This document shows, piece after piece, positions 1 to 6,611 of a stretch of 24,508 bases of DNA. This DNA comes from a virus: the IMG/VR virus record IMGVR_UViG_3300034198_028150, positions 1 to 24,508 of that record. The stretch is one strand, 5' to 3'. Both the position numbers and the translations under genes were made by a program. The notes under the pieces are model-generated. The model saw only the letters and a program-made list of their open reading frames with translations. It was not told where the DNA came from and did no database searches. The number at the start of each line of letters is the position of its first letter. Position 1 is the stretch's first letter.

Positions 1-246
1 AACCTGGACGACGCAGACGTGGACCGCCTGGAAGAGCAGGGTCTGCCGGGCTATACCGATCCCAACGCCCTGGCTCGTCCGGCGGGGCTCAGTGATTTCG
101 AGCGGCGCATGGACGCCTACCTGCAGCGTCTCGGGGTTTCGGCCCAGGGTGCCAGGCAGCGGCCTGCGCATATCCCGGCGCACCTCTGGCCCAAGTTCGT
201 CGAGCAGGCCCAGTGGGCAGTGGGGAGGGGCTATGACCGCGCGTGA
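1..246 (+). CDS. 3' end of an unrecognised phage protein (partial)
   Basis: The frame is open from the first base of the window to TGA at 244-246, so the gene starts upstream and only its last 81 residues are seen. An in-frame GTG lies at 19, but nothing marks it as a start. The visible part is acidic and then helix-prone, with a segment (DFERRMDAYLQRLG) that could form an amphipathic helix. I do not recognise the family. The gene belongs to the run of small virion or ejection-type genes upstream of the terminase. A CCCTGCTGCCCC repeat follows two bases after the stop codon. Confidence that it is coding is good, because the frame is open and codon third positions are GC-rich. No function is assigned. 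Confidence 0.6.
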   Translation, partial: NLDDADVDRLEEQGLPGYTDPNALARPAGLSDFERRMDAYLQRLGVSAQGARQRPAHIPAHLWPKFVEQAQWAVGRGYDRA

Positions 247-248
247 GC

Positions 249-260
249 CCCTGCTGCCCC
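249..260 (+). repeat. CCCTGCTGCCCC dispersed 12-mer (family entry)
   Basis: Perfect copies on the + strand lie at 249-260, 1566-1577, 3731-3742, 6553-6564, 11928-11939 and 16282-16293. Reverse-strand copies lie at 13972-13983 and 23166-23177. Copies lacking the first C lie at 6701-6711 and 18729-18739. Near matches lie around 2731, 9247, 11557, 13539, 14906, 15530, 17646, 21697 and 24422. Three copies are intergenic, just past stop codons (249, 6553, 18729). The others are read in several frames as PPAAP, LLP, GAAG or GQQG, so protein coding alone does not explain them. The function is unknown. Confidence 0.75.
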
Positions 261-273
261 TTGGTGGCGTTCG

Positions 274-279
274 TAGGAT
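274..279 (+). promoter_or_regulatory. TAGGAT box (putative -10-like promoter)
   Basis: TAGGAT lies 21 nt before the ATG at 301, in a 54-nt intergenic gap. It matches the CTAG(G/A)(A/C/G)T element seen before many genes here. No -35 hexamer is visible. Confidence 0.4.
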
Positions 280-300
280 TGCTGAATCGGTAATCACATC

Positions 301-534
301 ATGAGCAAGGAGGCCGAAGCGCGCGACCTGTCGAGTGCGTTCCTCAGGATGAGCCGGCCCGCCAGCAAGGGCGGCACGGGCGGTACGTTCACCGCGGCGG
401 CGACCAAGGCTGGGCATGCCGACAGTCCTGGCGGTCGCTCGGCTTTTGCGCGTGAGGTGTTGAATAACCCAGACGACTACTCACCCAAGATGCGACGTAA
501 AGCGCAGTTCTATCAGAACGTGATTTCTAAGTGA
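301..534 (+). CDS. Small basic protein of unknown function
   Basis: This 77-residue protein starts at ATG 301, after the TAGGAT box at 274-279. No clear Shine-Dalgarno sequence precedes it. It is rich in Lys, Arg, Ser and Ala, with a Gly-rich centre (KGGTGGTF) and a charged C-terminus (DDYSPKMRRKAQFYQNVISK) that looks helical. No membrane segment or catalytic motif is visible and I do not recognise the family. It sits at the head of a series of small genes leading to the terminase, so a minor virion component or packaging accessory is possible. That role is inferred from position only. Confidence 0.6.
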   Translation: MSKEAEARDLSSAFLRMSRPASKGGTGGTFTAAATKAGHADSPGGRSAFAREVLNNPDDYSPKMRRKAQFYQNVISK

Positions 535-539
535 GTGGC

Positions 540-545
540 TAGGAT
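540..545 (+). promoter_or_regulatory. TGGCTAGGAT box (putative promoter)
   Basis: TAGGAT sits inside the exact 10-mer TGGCTAGGAT, 20 nt before the ATG at 566. The same 10-mer recurs before the genes at 3645 and 4918, all three times in non-coding gaps. Confidence 0.5.
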
Positions 546-565
546 CGGGTCACTGCAGCTCGGTG

Positions 566-940
566 ATGCCGTTTCGTTCGACCAACGATCCCGAAAGGGT
601 TGCAGCTGGTATCGAGCAAGGGGCTCGCCTGGCTGAGCAGCGCGGGCCCGTTGGTGATCGCATTGGCGTCGCCAGTGGCTTTGGGAAAAGCTTCCCCCCG
701 GCTGACCTGCAGCGTGCAACAGCGGCTAATGCACCTGGGTCCGTGTATCCCGAGAGGGGTGCAACGTTGGCCGCGAATCAGGGCGCGGTGAACAAATTGC
801 CCGGGGCAGGGCCGCCGCCATTGCGATTTGCTGGTGAAGATGTGGGCAAGCAGGCTATGGAGCTGGCGACCTTGTTGAGCAAGTTTTCGTTCGGACCCCA
901 GGCCAAGCAGTCCGCTGACAGTTCATCCGGGAGGGCTTGA
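566..940 (+). CDS. Unrecognised Ala/Gly-rich protein
   Basis: A GTG at 563 is followed directly by an ATG at 566. I take the ATG, giving 124 residues. The N-terminal half (DPERVAAGIEQGARLAEQRG) looks helical. The middle is Pro/Gly/Ala-rich and low in complexity, and a second helix-prone stretch (GKQAMELATLLSKFSFG) lies near the C-terminus. I do not recognise the family. It is preceded by TGGCTAGGAT and overlaps the next gene through TGATG (stop 938-940, start 940), which suggests translational coupling. Composition and context are like those of internal or ejection-type virion proteins, but that is inference. Confidence 0.6.
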   Translation: MPFRSTNDPERVAAGIEQGARLAEQRGPVGDRIGVASGFGKSFPPADLQRATAANAPGSVYPERGATLAANQGAVNKLPGAGPPPLRFAGEDVGKQAMELATLLSKFSFGPQAKQSADSSSGRA

Positions 941-1749
941 TGATACCGCTGCTCTCCACATTGCTTGGCGTTGGTGGCACGACCGCCGCAAGAACAGCCG
1001 CAGGGGCCGGGGTTCGCGCGGTGGCAGGTGCGGCGACCAGGGCTGCAGCTGGTGAAGCCGCGGAGGCTGCGGCGACCAGAGCCGTGCCGGGCTTCGGGCG
1101 CTGGGCGGGTGACATCTGGAACAGCCGCATAGCCGGGGCCATGCCGAAGACGGCGGGCGAGCTGGCCTTCTCCGTGGTGCCGGACCTTGGCTTTGCTGCC
1201 ATGACTGCGGCCATGATGCCCGGCGCGGACCGCGGGATCGGCTACAGCGGCAGCTCCGTCGCTGATCGAGCGCTGGCCGGTGGATTCGATTTCGGCGTCA
1301 ACACTCTTGCCGGCCTGAGCGGTCGCGTCGTGGGCCACAACTTGGGTCGCGGCCGGCCCGGCATCACGGGCCTTGCGGAAATGGGAGCGCAGATGGCGTT
1401 GCCCATGCTCCTGCGCAATCCGATCATGGAGAAGGAGTTCGCGAGGCAGCAAGAGAACGCTCAGCGTGTGGGGCTGCAGCAACAGGAGGAGGTCATTCGG
1501 CAAGAGGTGGCACGTCGGACCCAGGCCGCCGGCGGTGGCGGCCTGGGCGAAGTCGCCCCCTCGCCCCCTGCTGCCCCTGGACTCCGGCAGCTCGGAGGGT
1601 CTGAGCTGACTCCACTGGGTGTGACCGATCCGTCGCAGTACGCGGCCAACACGTTGCGGCCATTCACGCGCGATATGTACGACGCCCAGAGGCCTCTGCG
1701 TGACGCGCTGAACATGTTGAACATGAGCGCACTCGGACTTCCCGGGTGA
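940..1749 (+). CDS. Ala/Gly-rich putative internal virion (ejection-type) protein
   Basis: The start ATG at 940 overlaps the previous stop and has a good ribosome site (GGGAGG) about 6 nt upstream. The 269-residue product opens with a hydrophobic stretch (MIPLLSTLLGVGG). About 45 residues of near-pure Ala/Gly/Arg/Thr helix follow, then a hydrophobic Met/Ala segment, then a Gln/Glu-rich probable coiled coil (about residues 165-195). The linker SPPAAPGL is encoded by a copy of the 12-mer repeat. Such Ala-rich amphipathic proteins beside terminase and portal are often carried in the capsid and ejected with the DNA. No specific family is recognised, so the role is inferred from composition and neighbours. 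Confidence 0.6.
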   Translation: MIPLLSTLLGVGGTTAARTAAGAGVRAVAGAATRAAAGEAAEAAATRAVPGFGRWAGDIWNSRIAGAMPKTAGELAFSVVPDLGFAAMTAAMMPGADRGIGYSGSSVADRALAGGFDFGVNTLAGLSGRVVGHNLGRGRPGITGLAEMGAQMALPMLLRNPIMEKEFARQQENAQRVGLQQQEEVIRQEVARRTQAAGGGGLGEVAPSPPAAPGLRQLGGSELTPLGVTDPSQYAANTLRPFTRDMYDAQRPLRDALNMLNMSALGLPG

Positions 1750-1761
1750 TCACAGGGAGGT

Positions 1762-1773
1762 ATAGGGCGAAAC
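1762..1773 (+). repeat. ATAGGGCGAAAC 12-mer, copy 1 of 3
   Basis: This copy lies between the ribosome site (GGGAGG at 1755-1760) and the ATG at 1775. Identical copies lie at 14008-14019 and 23572-23583, all on the + strand. A variant, GTAGGGCAAAACGCT, lies near 22240. Its role is unknown. Confidence 0.6.
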
Positions 1774-1774
1774 C

Positions 1775-3112
1775 ATGAACGAGCAGGCGCCACTCACCCG
1801 GGACTACGCGGCAAAGATCTTCGCGGACGCCTTCAGGAAAGATCCCGGGTCCATGACCCGCGCGCTGGGAGACGGAGACGCCTCTCCGCTTCGGGACATG
1901 CTGGCGTCACCGGTGATCGACCTGGTGCAGCAGGCACTCCCGGGCAATGTGGGTGAAACGGGCTGGGGGTCCAGGCTGTTTGAGACCGTGGCCGGAGATG
2001 CCGCTCCCGACTCCTGGCGCACGAAGGCCGCACAGGCGATGGCGGCGGTGCCCCTGGGTGGTTACGACCAGCGCCGCAAGGAGCTGATCACCCGGGCGCG
2101 GCAGGAAGATCCGACCCTGCGTCACGGCACGCTCGAGCTCGGCAAGGTTCCGGCGATGACGGGCCCAGGGGAGGTGTCGACCAAAGGACGGCCGTCTCTT
2201 GCTGCCACCCAGGCCGCGGGAGTGGTGGCCGGTGACCTGATGACAGACGGCCTGCGCAATGTCTGGTGGTTCCTGAATGCACCGCAGGCCTTGTCGGTGT
2301 TGGCAACGCTGTCCGCGATTCACTCCCAGGGGCAACCGTTCAAGACAGAGGCCGGCATCGATCAGGGGCCGCTGATTCGGTCTCGACGCATGCGACTGGC
2401 GGCCACGGCGCCGGCGTGGATTGGGATGGCGGCCGCAATTGGCAATGCTGTTCGGCAGCCGGGGTACGGAGCCGTGATTCCCAGCGAGGGAGACCGGACC
2501 CAAAGCGAGAATCCCGTCCTGGAGGGCTTGAGTCGGTTCTTTCTGGGGCGCACGGGCAACCTGCTGCCCTACGAAGATTTCGTCAAGGAGCGCCCTGATG
2601 TCAGCCGGGGCGAGTACGAGCGCTACAAGCAGTACCTGTTCGAGAGCGATGCTCCTTTGAAGGCAACCCTGGAGGGCATTAACGGCCCCGAGGTCACCTT
2701 TATGGGCAAGAGCATCCCGGTAGCGACGGGCCTGCTGCCCGCGGTGGCTGGCGTGGTGGGCGCTGGCTGGGGGATTCGGAAAGCGGGGCAGAGCCTGAGG
2801 CGGAGTAATCAGCTTGCCAGGTTGCGCGGACTGAATAAGGAGCGGGCAGAGGCGCGGGGTGCCCTGTGGCGCGCCGAAAATCCGCTTGATGGTGAGAAGT
2901 ACAGCGAAAGTGATGTGGCAGATGCGCGCCGGAAGTACGAGCAGGCGTCGCATGACTACCACGAGCAGGAGAAGGTACACGACCACGAGTTGGTCAAGAG
3001 CGCCCTGCTGCATAGTGGTGGCGCACTGGCTGGAACCGCGGCACTGGGGGCCGCACTCGAGGCGTTGCGTCGGGGGATGCCTGATTCCGATAATCCTCAG
3101 GGTCCGCGCTGA
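1775..3112 (+). CDS. Putative membrane-interacting internal virion protein
   Basis: This 445-residue protein starts at ATG 1775, with GGGAGG upstream and an ATAGGGCGAAAC element directly before the start. Hydrophobic, helix-prone segments lie near residues 141-182, 206-226, 313-334 (IPVATGLLPAVAGVVGAGWG) and 408-431 (Ala/Gly-rich). Between the last two is a charged helix (about 345-408; many Glu, Arg, Lys) that probably forms a coiled coil. Several short membrane-like segments in a soluble-length phage protein fit a DNA-ejection or internal virion protein. No lysozyme or transglycosylase motif is visible. I do not recognise the family, and the function is inferred from architecture and from its place between other Ala-rich genes and the terminase. 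Confidence 0.6.
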   Translation: MNEQAPLTRDYAAKIFADAFRKDPGSMTRALGDGDASPLRDMLASPVIDLVQQALPGNVGETGWGSRLFETVAGDAAPDSWRTKAAQAMAAVPLGGYDQRRKELITRARQEDPTLRHGTLELGKVPAMTGPGEVSTKGRPSLAATQAAGVVAGDLMTDGLRNVWWFLNAPQALSVLATLSAIHSQGQPFKTEAGIDQGPLIRSRRMRLAATAPAWIGMAAAIGNAVRQPGYGAVIPSEGDRTQSENPVLEGLSRFFLGRTGNLLPYEDFVKERPDVSRGEYERYKQYLFESDAPLKATLEGINGPEVTFMGKSIPVATGLLPAVAGVVGAGWGIRKAGQSLRRSNQLARLRGLNKERAEARGALWRAENPLDGEKYSESDVADARRKYEQASHDYHEQEKVHDHELVKSALLHSGGALAGTAALGAALEALRRGMPDSDNPQGPR

Positions 3113-3119
3113 GTCGCAT

Positions 3120-3125
3120 TAGACT
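3120..3125 (+). promoter_or_regulatory. TTAGACT box (putative promoter)
   Basis: TAGACT lies 7 nt after the stop at 3112 and 35 nt before the ATG at 3161. The same hexamer occurs before the genes at 12422, 14347 (-) and 16875 (-), and within the portal gene at 9838. Confidence 0.4.
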
Positions 3126-3160
3126 GGTCCTGAGCGTATGCGCGTTGGGGACCCCGGTTC

Positions 3161-3568
3161 ATGGCTTCACTCTCCGCTGGATCGAGCCTTGCGCAGGGGC
3201 TTTACAACCAGTCCTTTGGCTCGGCCTCGAAGCGCTTCAAGGGAGAGGACAGCGAAGGTATCGGCGGGGCACCGATCAGTAATGCGGCGACACAGGCGTT
3301 TGCCGATGCGCAGAACAAGGACTACATGAAGAGCGTGGGCCCGACAGTGGAAGGCGTCGCAAATGCGTTCTCGGCCAAGGCGCAGGCCATGAGCAATGTC
3401 AACTCGGCGTATTTGAATGCGTTTGCGCAGATGGCCGCACCCAAGCAGCAGGGCTCGGGCGGTGATGGGATCCTAGGTGCAGCGATTGGGGCGGCAGGAA
3501 GTATCCTGGGTGGACCGACAGGTGGAGTGGCTGCCAAGGGATTGTCGAAAGTATTCAACTTTGGCTAG
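3161..3568 (+). CDS. Small Gly-rich putative internal virion protein
   Basis: This 135-residue protein starts at ATG 3161. The N-terminal two thirds are Ala/Ser/Gln-rich and helix-prone. The C-terminus carries a hydrophobic glycine-zipper stretch (GILGAAIGAAGSILGGPTGG, about residues 104-123) followed by a short basic tail. A glycine zipper of this kind is typical of small phage proteins that insert into membranes or are ejected. I do not recognise a named family. The stop codon TAG at 3566 lies in GGCTAGCC, so one CTAG here is explained by the stop codon rather than by a promoter box. Confidence 0.6.
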   Translation: MASLSAGSSLAQGLYNQSFGSASKRFKGEDSEGIGGAPISNAATQAFADAQNKDYMKSVGPTVEGVANAFSAKAQAMSNVNSAYLNAFAQMAAPKQQGSGGDGILGAAIGAAGSILGGPTGGVAAKGLSKVFNFG

Positions 3569-3608
3569 CCCTGGCGCAGGTCGCGAGAAGCCAACGAAGT
3601 GCCCTGGC

Positions 3609-3614
3609 TAGGAT
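3609..3614 (+). promoter_or_regulatory. TGGCTAGGAT box (putative promoter)
   Basis: TAGGAT within TGGCTAGGAT, in the 76-nt gap between the genes at 3161 and 3645, 30 nt before the GTG start. No -35 sequence is recognisable. Confidence 0.5.
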
Positions 3615-3644
3615 GGCGAGAGAACTGCTGTAGGGACGAGGACC

Positions 3645-4364
3645 GTGGAAACCTGGAGCGGGAATCGGCGATACCTCAATATGCCCGAACCTCGCGCTTC
3701 GGGGCCCGCGGTTGCGCCGTCTGACCTTCCCCCTGCTGCCCCAAGTACTGCTGACCCCCGTGGAGCAGCCACTGGTCGCGTCGCCGGAGAGCGTTTGGCG
3801 GCAGCAGGTGATTATCTGGCTCAGGTTCGCAGGTCTTTTTATGATCGGCTGGGTCCGAACATACCCAGGCTGGGCACGCTGGCCGCGCTGGGTGGTTTGG
3901 CGGCGGGAGTGGCGTTGCCTCAGTTCGGTGATCAAGCGGGCAGCTCTCTGCAGAACACGGCCAGTGGGTTGACGGCGCTTGGGATTCTGGGCGCTCCGGC
4001 ACTGATGAAGCGTAACTTGGGCGTGCGTGGCGTGCTGGGCGCAGGCGCACTGGCGGCTCTTGGGGCCCAGGGCGCTCGGGCTGCGGTGGAGACAGTCGAG
4101 GGGCCGGGTGGACGCGCCAGGCAGGAGGCCCTGCAAACGATGCGTGATCAGCTGGACCTGCAGAGCGCAGCGGCACAGCAGGCCCTGGCGATTGAGCAGC
4201 AGCGTGCCGAGATGGCACGTCGGAACCTGTACGAGACGCTGCCAGCGCAGGCTGCGGTGGTGAGCATTCAAACGACGCCGGCACTGATGATGCAGGCCCT
4301 GCAGAGCCAAAGTGCCAATTCGCAGGCCCTGATCAATTCCCTGGGCCAGATCTACGCGAGCTGA
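3645..4364 (+). CDS. Ala-rich putative internal virion protein
   Basis: The start is GTG 3645, with GGGACGAGGA just upstream as a plausible ribosome site. It gives 239 residues. The N-terminus is Pro-rich (LPPAAPSTADP, encoded by a 12-mer repeat copy). Two hydrophobic Ala/Gly/Leu helices follow (about 78-95 and 130-150), then a Gln/Ala/Glu-rich probable coiled coil (about 160-205). The architecture resembles that of the gene at 940-1749, and the two may be functional relatives. I do not recognise the family. The stop is linked to the next gene by TGATCATG, so the two are probably co-translated. An ejection or capsid-internal role is inferred. Confidence 0.6.
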   Translation: METWSGNRRYLNMPEPRASGPAVAPSDLPPAAPSTADPRGAATGRVAGERLAAAGDYLAQVRRSFYDRLGPNIPRLGTLAALGGLAAGVALPQFGDQAGSSLQNTASGLTALGILGAPALMKRNLGVRGVLGAGALAALGAQGARAAVETVEGPGGRARQEALQTMRDQLDLQSAAAQQALAIEQQRAEMARRNLYETLPAQAAVVSIQTTPALMMQALQSQSANSQALINSLGQIYAS

Positions 4365-4366
4365 TC

Positions 4367-4855
4367 ATGGCCTTTGAACTCGCTACGAATTTTCTGGGTG
4401 CGCGCAACGCTGCACAGATGCGCCCCTTTGAGATGCCTGCGCACATCCTGAGCAATGAGGCGACGACGGCGTTTCGAGAGACGGCCGTGAAGAACACCGA
4501 GGCCCTGGCTTCCGCGCTGCCGACCGCAATTCAAGCCGTGGGGGCGGTCAAGGGAGAACAGGAGCGGCTGAAGGGCGTGATCGCAACCCAGGCCGGAAAC
4601 CTTCTGGCACAGCAGTCTCTGAACGAGACCAGCCTCACCCTGCAGCGCGAGAAGATTAACGCCAACAAGCGAGCGAACCTGCTGAGCAATCTGGCGGGGA
4701 TGGCTCAGGGTAGTTTTCAAGCGCCCCCTCCGGCAGCAACGGCGGATCCGATAGCCATGAAGCAGGCGGTGGCGACGCTGCTGGCGGGGTCGAGAGCGCC
4801 AAGTGCTGTTGCAGAGGCTCTGAGGAGCTTGAACACCGACAATCCAGCCGGTTGA
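4367..4855 (+). CDS. Unrecognised Ala/Gln/Thr-rich helical protein
   Basis: This 162-residue protein starts at ATG 4367, two bases after the previous stop (TGATCATG). It is almost wholly helix-prone and free of Cys and Trp. A Gln/Asn/Leu-rich region (about 60-110) is likely coiled coil, and an Ala/Pro linker follows. The stop at 4853-4855 ends a two-gene unit begun by the box at 3609. I do not recognise the family. Its place among Ala-rich genes and its fibrous composition suggest a minor virion component; no direct functional evidence is visible. Confidence 0.6.
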   Translation: MAFELATNFLGARNAAQMRPFEMPAHILSNEATTAFRETAVKNTEALASALPTAIQAVGAVKGEQERLKGVIATQAGNLLAQQSLNETSLTLQREKINANKRANLLSNLAGMAQGSFQAPPPAATADPIAMKQAVATLLAGSRAPSAVAEALRSLNTDNPAG

Positions 4856-4886
4856 ACAGTTTCAAAGCGGATCGCCGTTCTTGGCT

Positions 4887-4892
4887 AGGATG
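4887..4892 (+). promoter_or_regulatory. TTGGCTAGGAT box (putative promoter)
   Basis: Third exact TGGCTAGGAT, in the 62-nt gap after the stop at 4855 and 25 nt before the ATG at 4918. Confidence 0.5.
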
Positions 4893-4917
4893 ACATCAGA
4901 GAATGTTTTGAACCAAT

Positions 4918-5628
4918 ATGGCCAGTAGCGCGCCATGGACGTTTGAAGTTTTGCCGGCGGGCTTGGCCAAGTTCTTCGGCAAGCCAGATCTTGGGCAGCT
5001 CATGGCCATGCCCGAAGATGTAGCGATCAAAGCAGCTCAGTACGCTCCCCTCGATAAGAAGTATGGACTGCTTGCCGAGATGGAGAGGCGCCGACGAGAT
5101 TTGAATCTGGCCAATGCCAACGCTGCGCAGGGCGTTCAATTCCGGGGCGCTCAGCAGGGTCTTGCAATCCAGGAGCAGCTGGGCAAGCTCCAAAGGATCA
5201 ATCAGGGATGGGTCAGTTCCCTGGCAAACGACGCAGCCAGCCAGCGGAGTGGCTTGAAAATCAACGAAGCCAAGGCAGGCACGGAAAATCAACTGCAAGT
5301 TCAGGGTGCGGCTCACACGCAAGATCTTGAACTTAGAGATGCTGATACACGGAATACCAACCTGATTAGTGACAACACAACAGAGAACCTGGGCAAGTTA
5401 ATTGGCCAGAAAGGCGTGCTTCAGCGAATGCTGATTGGAGACCTGACCAGGGACGAGCAACTTAAGCAACAAGGCATTCTGGATTACAGCAAATACGTTT
5501 ACGACGATTCTGCCAAGTACCGCGATCGAGTGTTGGAATACCAACTCCAGCAAAATCGAGATCCGTTAAACAGAATTACCCGGTTCGCGGGGAATCTCGC
5601 CCCGCTCATTGCGGCTTTCAGCGGCTGA
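4918..5628 (+). CDS. Unrecognised Gln/Asn-rich helical protein
   Basis: This 236-residue protein starts at ATG 4918, 25 nt after the TAGGAT box. The first 60 residues contain LAKFFGKPDLGQLMAMP. The rest is a long run of Gln, Asn, Asp and Leu, predicted by eye to be mostly helix (about 65-220), with a short hydrophobic tail (NLAPLIAAFSG). The DNA is more AT-rich than its neighbours between about 5280 and 5600. I do not recognise the family. Its long helical body and position suggest an internal or fibrous virion protein, by inference only. Confidence 0.6.
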   Translation: MASSAPWTFEVLPAGLAKFFGKPDLGQLMAMPEDVAIKAAQYAPLDKKYGLLAEMERRRRDLNLANANAAQGVQFRGAQQGLAIQEQLGKLQRINQGWVSSLANDAASQRSGLKINEAKAGTENQLQVQGAAHTQDLELRDADTRNTNLISDNTTENLGKLIGQKGVLQRMLIGDLTRDEQLKQQGILDYSKYVYDDSAKYRDRVLEYQLQQNRDPLNRITRFAGNLAPLIAAFSG

Positions 5629-5632
5629 CAAC

Positions 5633-6049
5633 ATGGCTTCTTACGCATCTCCGTCTGACAATTCCGGGTCTGACTACGACTTCAAGACCATCCCGGGCCA
5701 GCTGGTCAACAGCGGACTGCAGGGACTGAAAGACCTGGCGACCAAGTACAAGGACAACGAGGTCGTCGGCAACCTGGCCGTCGGCGGAATCGCCGATGTC
5801 AGCAAGACCCAGGCCAACACGGGCCTCGCTGCTGCCTACAACGATGCGTTTCTCGGCAGTCTGCACAAGTTTTCGGCGGCTCAGAACGAAAACCAGGCCA
5901 CCACGGCGCAACAGTTGGCGTCCTACCAGAGCGGCCTGGAGTCTAAGCGCGAGAGGGAGACGATCGACCGCGCCGATGAATCCAAGGAGCGCGGCTTCCA
6001 GAATCAGGTGAATCGGATCGATCAGTTCTCCCGGCGACAGTTCGGCTGA
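5633..6049 (+). CDS. Unrecognised small helical protein
   Basis: The chosen start is ATG 5633, four bases after the previous stop; upstream in-frame starts would overlap the preceding gene. The product has 138 residues: a Ser/Gly/Asp-rich N-terminus, then helix-prone sequence with a Gly/Ala hydrophobic patch (NLAVGGIADVSKTQANTGLAAA). The C-terminal half is highly charged (ESKRERETIDRADESKER) and probably coiled coil. The stop TGA overlaps the next ATG (TGATGG, 6047-6051), implying coupled translation with the candidate small terminase. I do not recognise the family. Confidence 0.6.
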   Translation: MASYASPSDNSGSDYDFKTIPGQLVNSGLQGLKDLATKYKDNEVVGNLAVGGIADVSKTQANTGLAAAYNDAFLGSLHKFSAAQNENQATTAQQLASYQSGLESKRERETIDRADESKERGFQNQVNRIDQFSRRQFG

Positions 6050-6552
6050 TGGCAGACCTGGATCCGGTTCTGGATTTCATCGCGACCCTGGACGACGATC
6101 GCCGGGACGCCTTCCTGGAGTGCGCTGAGCATGTGTACTCGGTCTACGAGATCTGGCTCTACGCGGGGGTGCTGGGCTATCAGGGTGGTTTCGCGTCGCT
6201 GGAGCGCTGGGTGCAGCAGCGGTTCCGCAAGCTTGACCGGCGCCGGCTGATCCTGGATGAGATCGGCAAACTGAAGGACGACATCGGTGTCCTGCGCGAA
6301 CAGGTGCGTCAAAGCTTGGTGGAGGCCAATGACGCCGCACCGCGGATCGCTCAACTGTCCAAGGAGCTGCGGGGGCATGTCGTCGAGGTCGAGAAGATGA
6401 CCCGAGCGACCGACCGCCGGGGCCTGATTCTGGCCGGTGCCGATCGCGTGATCCGCGAACTCAAGACAATCTTCAAGGGCAACGACGACATGATGAACGC
6501 CCTGGGCCTGGCTTGCGAGTCGGTGTGGGCCGCTATCGAAGAAGACCGCTGA
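6049..6552 (+). CDS. Candidate terminase small subunit (by position)
   Basis: This 167-residue protein overlaps the previous stop by one base and lies directly before the large terminase gene. The N-terminal 60 residues are acidic and aromatic (YSVYEIWLYAGVLGYQGGFASLERWVQQRF), ending in a segment that could be a helix-turn-helix. From about residue 65 onward it is a charged, probably coiled-coil helix. A DNA-binding N-terminus plus helical oligomerisation region, just upstream of terL, is the usual small-terminase plan, in which the subunit recognises phage DNA and delivers it to the large subunit. No family signature is certain, so a helical accessory protein remains possible. A 12-mer repeat begins on the base after the stop. 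Confidence 0.5.
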   Translation: MADLDPVLDFIATLDDDRRDAFLECAEHVYSVYEIWLYAGVLGYQGGFASLERWVQQRFRKLDRRRLILDEIGKLKDDIGVLREQVRQSLVEANDAAPRIAQLSKELRGHVVEVEKMTRATDRRGLILAGADRVIRELKTIFKGNDDMMNALGLACESVWAAIEEDR

Positions 6553-6586
6553 CCCTGCTGCCCCACAGTCCTGCGAAAGACTGGGC

Positions 6587-6592
6587 TAGGGT
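6587..6592 (+). promoter_or_regulatory. GGCTAGGGT box (putative promoter for terL)
   Basis: TAGGGT lies 19 nt before the terL ATG, in GGGCTAGGGT. A second TAGGGT follows at 6600-6605, where AGGG probably also serves as ribosome site. The gap also contains CCCTGCTGCCCC at 6553-6564. Confidence 0.4.
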
Positions 6593-6611
6593 AAAACAGT
6601 AGGGTGAATCC

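Noticed and set aside
249-260. CCCTGCTGCCCC as mere Leu/Pro/Ala codon bias
   Set aside because: The motif also lies in non-coding gaps and is read in several frames and on both strands, so codon use cannot account for it.
1907-3013. 368-codon open frame on the minus strand
   Set aside because: Antisense to the 445-residue gene; its product is low-complexity Arg/Leu/His with no ribosome site or neighbouring gene in that direction.
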